NCBI GenBank assembly: GCA_964058805.1
Contig: CAXKVV010000051.1
Span: 1-64,000, forward strand
Direction: 5' to 3'
DNA length: 64,000 nt
Source: Schoenoplectus triqueter
Lineage: Eukaryota > Streptophyta > Magnoliopsida > Poales > Cyperaceae
In this document: positions 48,341 to 58,390 of the stretch, one piece after another
How positions within the stretch are numbered: the first letter of the stretch is position 1
Layout: every line of letters starts with the position of its first letter
Notes under the pieces: model-generated
The model's input: only the letters and a program-made list of their open reading frames with translations
Told to the model about the DNA's origin: nothing
Databases searched by the model: none
Program-made: the position numbers and the translations under genes

Positions 48341-48520
48341 GACTCGTTTTCGGCGGTACCGGGGGCGTCGGGTCCCGTTTTCATGTCTTGCGCGCCCCGA
48401 CTCGTTTTCGGCGGTACCGGGGGCGTCGGGTCCCGTTTTCATGTCTTGCGCGCCCCGACTCGTTTTCGGCGGTACCGGGGGCGTCGGGTCCCGTTTTCAT
48501 GTCTTGCGCGCCCCGACTCG
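48341..48520. repeat. Run of three near-identical monomers
   Basis: Three consecutive monomers carry the same unusual pair of variants, GGTACCGGGGGCGTC and CATGTCTTGCGCGCCCCG. Adjacent identical monomers are rare in this array. This run looks like expansion of a single unit. Confidence 0.85.
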
Positions 48521-48561
48521 TTTTCGGCGGTACCGAGGGCGTCGGGTCCCGTTTTTATGTC

Positions 48562-49505
48562 TTGCACGCCGGGACTCGTTTTCGGCGGTACCGAGGGACT
48601 CGTGTCCCATTTTCAAGATTTGCGCGCCCGACCTCGTTTTCGACGGTACCGAGGGCCTCGGGTCCCGTTTCCAAGATTTGCGCGCCCGGACTCGTTTTCG
48701 GCGGTACCGAGTGCCTCTGGTCCCGTTTTCAAGATTTACGCGCCCGGACTCATTTTCGGTGGTACCGAGGGCGTCGGGTCCCGTTTTCATGTTTTGCGCA
48801 CCCGGACCCGTTTTCGGCGGTACCGAGGGCGTCGAGTCCCGTTTCCATGTTTTGCCCGCCCCGATTCGTTTTCGGCGGTACCGAGGGCGTCGGGTCCCGT
48901 TTTCATGTTTTGCGCTCCCGGACTCGTTTTCGGCTGTACCGAGGGCGTCGACTATCTTTTTCATGTGTTGCGCGCCCGGACTCGTTTTCGGCGGTACCGA
49001 GGGCGTCGGGTCCCGTTTTCATGTTTTGCGTGCCCGGACTCATTTTCAGCGGTACCGTGGGCGTCGGGACCCGTTTTCAAGATTTGCGCGCTCGAACTCC
49101 TTTTCGGCGGTACCGAGGGCGTCGGGTCCCGTTTTTATGTTTTACGCGCCCAGACTCGTTTTCGGCGGTACCGAGGGCGTCGGGTCCCGTTTTCATATTT
49201 TGCGCGCCCGGACTTGTTTTCGACGGTACCGAGGGCCTCGGGTCCCGTTTTCAAGATTTGCGCGCGCGGACTCATTTTCGGCGATACAGAGGGCGTCGGG
49301 TCCAGTTTTTATGTTTTACGCGCCCAGACTCGTTTTCGGCGGTACCGAGGGCGTCGGGTCCCGTTTTCATGTTTTGCGCGCCCGGACTCCTTTTCGGCGG
49401 TACTGAGGGCGTCGGGTGCTGTTTTCATGTTTTGCGCGCCCGGACTCGTTTTCGGCGGTACCGAGGGCGTCGGGTCCCGTTTTTATGTTTTGCGCGCCCG
49501 GACTC
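48562..49505. repeat. Block F, copy 2
   Basis: Partner of 45,195-46,140. Homology ends near 49,505, where this copy continues with TCCCG/CAAG while copy 1 continues with a TTCCG monomer. Confidence 0.83.
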
Positions 49506-49544
49506 GTTTTCGGCGGTACCGAGGGCGTCGGGTCCCGTTTTCAA

Positions 49545-51917
49545 GATTTGCGCGCCCGGACTCGTTTTCGGCGGTACCGAGGGAGTCGGGTACCGTTTTC
49601 ATGTTTTGCGCGCTCGGACTCATTTTCGGCGGTACCGAGGGCGTCGGGTCCCGTTTTCATATTTTGCGCGCTCGGACTCGTTTTCGGCGGTACCGAGGGC
49701 GTCGGGTATCTTTTTCATGTTTTGCGCGCCCGGACTCGTTTTCGGAGGTACCGAGGGTGTCGTGTTCGGTTTTCATGTTTTGCGCGCCCGGACTCATTTT
49801 CGGCGGTACCGAGGGCGTCGGGTCCCGTTTCATGTTTTGCGCTCCTGGACTCGTTTCCGGCGGAACCAAGGGAGTCGGGACCCGTTTTCAAGTTTTGCGC
49901 GCCCGGACTCGTTTTCGACGGTAGCGAGGGCGTCGGGTCCCGTTTTCATGTTTTGCGCGCCCGGACTCGTTTTCGGCGGTACCGAGGGCCTCGGGTATCT
50001 TTTTCATGTTTTGCGCGCCCGGACTCGTTTTCGGCGGTACCGAGGGCCTCGAGTATCTTTTTCATGTTTTGCGCGCCCGGACTCGTTTTCGGCGGTACCG
50101 AGGGCGTCGAGTCCCGTTTTCATGTTTTGCGCGCCCGGACTCATTTTCGGCGGTACCGAGGGCGTCGGGTCCCGTTTTCATGTTTTGCGCGCCCGGACTC
50201 ATTTTCGGCGGTACCGAGGGCGTCGGGTGTCGTTTTCATGTTTTGCGCGCCCGGACTCGTTTACGGCGGTACCGAGGGCGTCGTGTTCCGTTATCAAGAT
50301 TTACGCGCCGGGACTCGTTTTCGGCGGTACCGAGGGCGTCGGGTATCTTTTTCATGTTTTGCGCGCCCGGACTCGTTTTCGGAGGTACCGAGGGTGTCGG
50401 GTTCGGTTTTCATGTTTTGCGCGCCCGGACTCATTTTCGGCGGTACCGAGGGCGTCAGGTCCCGTTTTCATGTTTTGCGCTCCTGGACTCGTTTTCGGTG
50501 GTACCGAGGGCCTCGGGTCCCGTTTTCAAGTCTTGCCCGCCCCGACTCGTTTTCGGCGGTACCGAGGGCGTCCGATCCCTTTTTCTTGTTTTGCGCGCCC
50601 GGACTCATTTTCGGCGGTACCGAGGGCGTATTGTCCCATTTTCATGTTTTGCGCTCCCGGACACGTTTTCGGCGGTACCGAGGGACTCGTGTCCCGTTAT
50701 CAAGATTTGCCAGCCGGATCGTTTTCGGCGGTACCGAGGGCGTCGGGTCCCTTTTTCATGATTTGCGCGCCCGGACTCGTTTTCGGCGGTACCGAGGGAG
50801 TCGGGTACCGTTTTCATGTTTTGCGCGCTCGGACTCATTTTCGGCGGTACCGAGGGCGTCGGGTCCCGTTTTCATATTTTGCGCGCTCGGACTCGTTTTC
50901 GGCGGTACCGAGGGCGTCGGGTATCTTTTTCATGTTTTGCGCGCCCGGACTCGTTTTCGGAGGTACCGAGGGTGTCGTGTTCGGTTTTCATGTTTTGCGC
51001 GCCCGGACTCATTTTCGGCGGTACCGAGGGCGTCGGGTCCCGTTTCATGTTTTGCGCTCCTGGACTCGTTTCCGGCGGAACCAAGGGAGTCGGGACCCGT
51101 TTTCAAGTTTTGCGCGCCCGGACTCGTTTTCGACGGTAGCGAGGGCGTCGGGTCCCGTTTTCATGTTTTGCGCGCCCGGACTCGTTTTCGGCGGTACCGA
51201 GGGCCTCGGGTATCTTTTTCATGTTTTGCACGCCCGGACTCGTTTTCGGCGGTACCGAGGGCCTCGAGTATCTTTTTCATGTTTTGCGCGCCCGGACTCG
51301 TTTTCGGCGGTACCGAGGGCGTCGAGTCCCGTTTTCATGTTTTGCGCGCCCGGACTCATTTTCGGCGGTACCGAGGGCGTCGGGTCCCGTTTTCATGTTT
51401 TGCGCGCCCGGACTCATTTTCGGCGGTACCGAGGGCGTCGGGTGTCGTTTTCATGTTTTGCGCGCCCGGACTCGTTTACGGCGGTACCGAGGGCGTCGTG
51501 TTCCGTTATCAAGATTTGCGCGCCGGGACTCGTTTTCGGCGGTACCGAGGGCGTCGAGTATCTTTTTCATGTTTTGCGCGCCCGGACTCGTTTTCGGCGG
51601 TACCGAGGGCGTCGGGTCCCGTTTTCATGTTTTGCGCTCCTGGACTCGTTTTCGGTGGTACCGAGGGCCTCGGGTCCCGTTTTCAAGTCTTGCCCGCCCC
51701 GACTCGTTTTCGGCGGTACCGAGGGCGTCCGATCCCTTTTTCTTGTTTTGCGCGCCCGGACTCATTTTCGGCGGTACCGAGGGCGTATTGTCCCATTTTC
51801 ATGTTTTGCGCTCCCGGACACGTTTTCGGCGGTACCGAGGGACTCGTGTCCCGTTATCAAGATTTGCCAGCCGGATCGTTTTCGGCGGTACCGAGGGCGT
51901 CGGGTCCCTTTTTCATG
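49545..51917. repeat. Tandem duplication, period 1,215 bp (21 monomers less 3 bases)
   Basis: The first copy is 49,545-50,759 and the second 50,760-51,917 (49,657 matches 50,872; 50,006 matches 51,221). The three missing bases are a one-base loss in CCCGTTTCATG (near 49,828 and 51,043) and a two-base loss in TTGCCAGCCGGATCG (near 50,708 and 51,868). The second copy also lacks one monomer near 51,590, so its end is offset by 1,157. Confidence 0.88.
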
Positions 51918-53827
51918 ATTTGCGCGCCCGGACTCGTTTTCGGCGGTACCGAGGGCCTCGGGTCCCGTTTTCAAGATTTGCGCGCTCGAACTCCTTTTCG
52001 GCGGTACCGAGGGCGTCGGGTCCCGTTTTTATGTTTTACGCGCCCAGACTCGTTTTCGGCGGTACCGAGGGCGTCGGGTCCCGTTTTCATGTTTTGCGCT
52101 CCCGGACTCGTTTTCGGCGGTACCGAGGGCGTCGGGAACCGTTTTCAAGTTTTGCGCGCCCGGACTCGTTTTCGGCGGTAGCGAGGGCCTCGTGTCCCGT
52201 TTTCATGTTTTGCGCGCCCGAACTCGTTTTCGGCGGAACTGAGGGCGTCGGGTATCTTTTTCATGTTTTGCGCGCCGGGACTCGTTTTCGGCGGTACCGA
52301 GGGCGTCGGCTCCCGTTTTCATGTTTTGCGCGCCCGGACTCGTTTTCGGCGGTACCGTGGGCGTCGGGACCCGTTTTCAAGTTTTGCGCGCCCGGACTCG
52401 TTTTCGACGGTACCGAGGGCCTCGGGTCCCGTTTTCAAGATTTGCGCGCGCGAACTCATTTTCGGCGATACAGAGGGCGTCGGGTCCAGTTTTTATGTTT
52501 TACGCGCCCAGACTCGTTTTCGGCGGTACCGAGGGCGTCGGGTCCCGTTTTCATGTTTTGCGCGCCCGGACTCCTTTTCGGCGGTACTGAGGGCGTCGGG
52601 TGCTGTTTTCATGTTTTGCGCGCCCGGACTCATTTTCGGCGGTACCGAGGGCGTCGGGTCCCGTTTTTATGTTTTGCGCGCCCGGACTCGTTTTCGGCGG
52701 TACCGAGGGCGTCGGGTTCCGTTTTCTTGTTTTGCGCGCCCGGATTCTTTTTAGGCGGTACCGGGGGCGTCGGGTCCCGTTTTTAAGAATTGCGCGCCCG
52801 GACTCGTTTTCGGCGGTACCGAGGGAGTCGGGTACCGTTTTCATGTTTTGCGCGCCCGGACTCATTTTCGGCGGTACCGAGGGCGTCGGGTCCCGTTTTC
52901 ATATTTTGTGTGCCCGGACTCGTTTTCGGCGGTACCGAGGGCGTCGGGTATCTTTTTCATGTTTTGCGCGCCCGGACTCGTTTTCGGCGATACCGAGGGC
53001 GTTCGATCCCTTTTTCTTGTTTTGCGCGCTCGAACTCCTTTTCGGCGGTACCGAGGGCGTCGGGTCCCGTTTTTATGTTTTACGCGCCCAGACTCGTTTT
53101 CGGCGGTACCGAGGGCGTCGGGTCCCGTTTTCATGTTTTGCGCTCCCGGACTCGTTTTCGGCGGTACCGAGGGCGTCGGGTCCCGTTTTCAAGATTTGCG
53201 CGCCCGGAATCGTTTTCGGCGATACCGAGGGCCTCGGGTCCCGTTTTCAAGATTTGCGCGCTCGAACTCCTTTTCGGCGGTACCGAGGGCGTCGGGTCCC
53301 GTTTTTATGTTTTACGCGCCCAGACTCGTTTTCGGCGGTTCCGAGGGCGTCGGGTCCCGTTTTCATGTTTTGCGCTCCCGGACTCGTTTTCGGCGGTACC
53401 GAGGGCGTCGGGACCCGTTTTCAAGTTTTGCGCGCCCGGACTCGTTTTCGGCGGTAGCGAGGGCCTCGGGTCCCGTTTTCATGTTTTGCGCGCCCGAACT
53501 CGTTTTTGGCGGTACCGAGGGCGTCGGGTATCTTTTTCATGTTTTGCGCGCCCGGACTCGGTTTCGGCGGTACCGAGGGCGTCGTGTTCCGTTTTCAAGA
53601 TTTGCGCGCCCGGACTCGGTTTCGGCGGTACCGAGGGCGTCGGGTCCCGTTTTCATGTTTTGCGCGCCCGAACTCATTTTCGGCGGTACCGAGGGCGTCG
53701 GGTTTCTTTTTCTAGTTTTGCGCGCCCGGACTCGTTTTCGGCGGTACCGGGGGCGTCGGGTCCCGTTTTCAAGATTTGCGCGCCCGGACTCGTTTTCGGC
53801 GGTACCGAGGGAGTCGGGTACCGTTTT
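51573..53827. repeat. Block E, copy 2
   Basis: Partner of 43,110-45,190. Its left end overlaps the second copy of the 1,215-bp duplication, and its right part overlaps block G copy 2. It is therefore a composite of sequences found separately at 43-45 kb and 47-48 kb. Confidence 0.83.
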
Positions 53828-54467
53828 CATGTTTTGCGCGCCCGGACTCATTTTCGGCGGTAACGTGGGCGTCGGGTCCCATTTTCATATTTTGCGCGCC
53901 CGGACTCGTTTTCGGCGGTACCGAGGGCGTCGGGTATCTTTTTCATGCTTTGCGCGCCCGGACTCGTTTTCGGCGGTACCGAGGGCGTCGGGTATCTTTT
54001 TCCTGTTTTGCGCACCCGGACTCGTTTTCGGCGGTACCGAGGGCGTCGGGTATCTTTATCATGTTTTGCGCGCCCGGACTCGTTTTCGGCGGTACCGAGG
54101 GCGTCGGGTCCCGTTTTCAAGTTTTGCGCGCCCGGACTCATTTTCGGCGGTACCGAGGGCGTCGGGTCCCGTTTTCATGTTTTGCGCGCCCGGACTCGTT
54201 TTCAGCGGTACCGAGGGCGTCGGGTATCTTTTTCATGCTTTGCGCGCCCGGACTCGTTTTCGGCGGTAGCGAGGGCCTCGGGTCCCGTTTTCATGTTTCA
54301 CGCGCCCGGACTCGTTTTCGGCGGTACCGAGGGCGTCGGGTATCTTTTTCATGTTTTGCGGGCCCAGACTCGTTTTCGGCGGTACCGAGGGCGTCGGGTA
54401 TCTTTTTCCTGTTTTGCGCGCCCGGACTCGTTTTCGGCGGTACCGAGGGCGTCGGGTCCCGTTTTCA
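53062..54467. repeat. Block G, copy 2
   Basis: Partner of 46,920-48,325 at 6,142 bp. It differs by single bases, for example CCTATTTTG near 48,268 against CCTGTTTTG here. Confidence 0.85.
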
Positions 54468-57400
54468 TGTTTTGCGCGCCCGGACTCATTTTCGGCGGTA
54501 CCGAGGGCGTCGGGTCCCGTTTTCATGTTTTGCGTGCCCGGACTCATTTTCGGCGGTACGGAGGGCGTCGGGTGCCGTTTTCATGTTTTGCGCGCCCGGA
54601 CTCGTTTTCGGCGTTACCGATGGCGTCGTGTTCCGTTTTCAAGATTTGCGCGCTCGGACTCATTTTCGGCGGTACCGAGGGCGTCGGGTCCCGTTTTTAT
54701 GTTTTGCGCGCTCGGACTCATTTTCGGCGGTACCGAGGGCGTCGGGTCCCGTTTTCATGTTTTGCGCGCCCGGATTCGTTTTCGGCGGTACCGGGGGCGT
54801 CGGGTCCCGTTTTCAAGATTTGCGCGCTCGGACTCATTTTCGGCGGTACCGAGGGCCTCGGGTGCCGTTTTCATGTCTTGCCCGCCCCGACTCGTTTTCG
54901 GCGGTACCGAGGGCGTCCGATCCCTTTTTCTTGTTTTACGCGCCCGGACTCGTTTTCGGCGGTACCGAGGGCGTATTGTCCCATTTTCATGTTTTGCGCT
55001 CCCGGACACGTTTTCGGCGGTACCGAGGGACTCGTGTCCCGTTTACAAGATTTGCGCGCCCCGACTCGTTTTCGGCGGTACCGAGGGCGTCGGGTCCCGT
55101 TTTCAAGATTTGCGCGCCCGGACTCGTTTTCGGCGGTACCGAGGGCCTCGGGTCCCGTTTTCAAGTCTTGCCCGCCCCGACTCATTTTCGGCGGTACCGA
55201 GGGCGTCCGATCCCTTTTTCTTGTTTTGCGCGCCCGGACTCATTTTCGGCGGTACCGAGGGCGTATTGTCCCATTTTCATGTTTTGCGCTCCCGGACACG
55301 TTTTCGGCGGTACCGAGGGACTCGTGTCCCGTTATCAAGATTTGCCAGCCGGATCGTTTTCGGCGGTACCGAGGGCGTCGGGTCCCGTTTTCAAGATTTG
55401 CGCGCCCGGACTCGTTTTCGGCGGTACCGAGGGCCTCGGGTCCCGTTTTCAAGATTTGCGCGCTCGAACTCCTTTTCGGCGGTACCGAGGGCGTCGGGTC
55501 CCGTTTTTATGTTCTACGCGCCCACACTCGTTTTCGGCGGTACCGAGGGCGTCGGGTCCCGTTTTCATGTTTTGCGCTCCCGGACTCGTTTTCGGCGGTA
55601 CCGAGGGCGTCGGGACCCGTTTTCAAGTTTTGCGCGCCCGGACTCGTTTTCGGCGGTAGCGAGGGCCTCGGGTCCCGTTTTCATGTTTTGAGCGCCCGAA
55701 CTCGTTTTCGGCGGTACTGAGGGCGTCGGGTATCTTTTTCATGTTTTGCGCGCCGGGACTCGTTTTCGGCGGTACCGAGGGCGTCGGCTCCCGTTTTCAT
55801 GTTTTGCGCGCCCGGACTCATTTTCGGCGGTACCGAGGGCCTCGGGTCTCGTTTTCATGTTTTGCCTGCCCGGACTCGTTTTCGGCGGTACCGAGGGCCT
55901 CGGGTCCCGTTTTCAAGTTTTGCGCGCCCGGACTTGTTTTCGACGGTACCGAGGGCCTCGGGTCCAGTTTTTATGTTTTACGCGCCCAGACTCGTTTTCG
56001 ACGGTACCGAGGGCGTCGGGTCCCGTTTTCATGTTTTGCGCTCCCGGACTCGTTTTCGGCTGTACCGTGGGCGTCCGGACCCGTTTTCAAGTTTTGCGCG
56101 CCCGGACTCGTTTTCAGCGGTAGCGATGGCCTCGGGTCCCGTTTTCATATTTTGCGCGCCCGGACTCGTTTTCGGCGGTACCGAGGGCGTCGGGTATCTT
56201 TTTCATGTTTTGCGCGCCCGGGCTCGTTTTCGGCGGTACCGAGGGCGTCGGGTCCCGTTTTCATGTTTTGCGCGCCCGGACTCCTTTTCGGCGGTACGGA
56301 GGGCGTCGGGTGCCGTTTTCATGTTTTGCGCGCCCGGACTCGTTTTCGGCGGTACCGAGGGCGTCGGGTCCCGTTTTTTTGTTTTGCGCGCCCGGACTCG
56401 TTTTCGGCGGTACCGAGGGCGTCGGGTTCCGTTTTCTTGTTTTGCGCGCCCGGATTCGTTTTAGGCGGTACCGGGGGCGTCGGGTCCCGTTTGCAAGATT
56501 TGCGCGCCCGGACTCATTTTCGGCGGTACCGAGGGAGTCGGGTACCGTTTTTCATGTTTTGCCCGCCCGGACTCATTTTCGGCGGTACCGAGGGCGGCGG
56601 GTCCCGTTTTCATATTTTGCGCGCCCGGACTCGTTTTCGGCGGTACCGAGGGCGTCGGGTATCTTTTTCATGTTTTGCGCGCCCGGACTCGTTTTCGGCG
56701 GTACCGAGGGTGTCGGGTCCCGTTTTCATGTTTTGCGCGCCCGGACTCATTTTCGGCGGTACCCAGGGCGTCGGGTCCCGTTTTCATGTTTTGCGCTCCC
56801 GGACTCGTTTTCGGCGGAACCCAGGGCGTCGGGTCCCGTTTTCATGTCTTGCGCGCCCCGACTCGTTTTCGGCGGTACCGAGGGCGTCGGGACCCGTTTT
56901 CAAGTTTTGCGCGCCCGGACTCGTTTTCGGCGGTAGCGAGGGCCTCGGGTCCCGTTTTCATGTTTTGCGCGCCCGGACTCGTTTTCGGCGGTACCGAGGG
57001 CCTCGGGTATCTTTTTCATGTTTTGCGCGCCCTGACTCGTTTTCGGCGGTACCGAGGGCGTCGAGTCCCGTTTTCATGTTTTGCGCGCCCTTACTCATTT
57101 TCGATGGTACCGAGGGCGTCGGGTCTCGTTTTCATGTTTTGCGCGCCCGTACTCATTTTCGGCGGTTCCGAGGGCGTCGGGTCCCGTTTTCATGTTTTGC
57201 GCGCCCGGACTCATTTTCGGCGGTACCGAGGGCGTCGGGTCACGTTTTCATGTTTTGCGCTCCCGGATTCGTTTTCGGCGGTACCGGGGGCGTCGGGTCC
57301 CGTTTTCAAGATTTGCGCGCCCGTACTCGTTTTCGACGGTACCGAGGGCGTCGGGTCCCGTTTTCAAGATTTGCGCGCCCGGACTCGTTTTCGGCGGTAC

Positions 57401-58390
57401 CGACGGCCTCGGGTCCCGTTTTCAAGTCTTGCCCGCCCCGACTCGTTTTCGGCGGTACCGAGGGCGTCTGATCCCTTTTTCTTGTTTTGCGCGCCCGGAC
57501 TCGTTTTCGGCGGTACCGAGGGCGTATTGTCCCATTTTCATGTTTTGCGCTCCCGGACACGTTTTCGGCGGTACCGAGGGACTCGTGTCCCGTTTTCAAG
57601 ATTTGCGCGCCCGGATCGTTTTAGGCAATACCGAGGGCGTCGGGTCCCGTTTTCAAGATTTGCGCGCCCGGAATCGTTTTCGACGGTACCGAGGGCCTCG
57701 GGTCCCGTTTTCAAGATTTGCGCGCTCGAACTCCTTTTCGGCGGTACCGAGGGCATCGGGTCCCGTTTTTATGTTTTACGCGCCCAGACTCGTTTTCGGC
57801 GGTACCGAGGGCGTCGGGTACCGTTTTCATGTTTTGCGCTCCCGGACTCGTTTTCGGCGGTACCGAGGGCGTCGGGTCCCGTTTTCATGTTTTGCGCTCC
57901 CGGACTCGTTTTCGGCGGTACCGAGGGCGTCGGGACCCGTTTTCAAGTTTTGCGCGCCCGGACTCGTTTTCGGCGGTAGCGAGGGCCTCGGGTCCCGTTT
58001 TCATGTTTTGCGCGCCCGAACTCGTTTTTGGCGGCACCGAGGGCGTCGGGTATCTTTTTCATGTTTTGCGCGCCGGGACTCGTTTTCGGCTGGTACCGAG
58101 GGCGTCGGGTCCCGTTTTCATGTTTTGCGCGCCCGAACTCATTTTCGGCGGTACCGGGGGCGTCGGGTCCCGTTTTCATGTTTTGCGCGCCCGTACTCAT
58201 GTTCGGCGATACCGAGGGCGTCGGGTCCTGTTTTCATGTTTTGCGCGCCCGGACACGTTTTCGGCGGTACCGAGGGCGTCGGGTCCCGTTTCCATGTTTT
58301 GCCCGCCCCGATTCGTTTTCGGTGGTACCGAGGGCGTCGGGTCCCGTTTTCATGTTTTGCGCTCCCGGACTCATTTTCGGCGGTACCGAG
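54468..58390. repeat. Satellite mosaic before S2
   Basis: Mixed monomers. 54,600-55,700 resembles 24,050-25,100 and 38,970-39,330 and carries two 3-monomer cassettes (GTATTGTCC near 54,972 and 55,262). A third cassette is near 57,525. The monomer at about 58,020-58,080 matches both flanks of the LTR retrotransposon and serves as its empty-site paralogue (GCGTC at 58,043-58,047). A one-base insertion (GGCTGGTACC) is near 58,091. No gene is supported. Confidence 0.82.

Noticed and set aside
48497..48964. Minus-strand open frames of about 65-155 codons, lysine/arginine rich
   Set aside because: The antisense monomer has a TGA in one phase, which limits such frames to short lengths set by the repeat. 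They recur mechanically with the satellite period.
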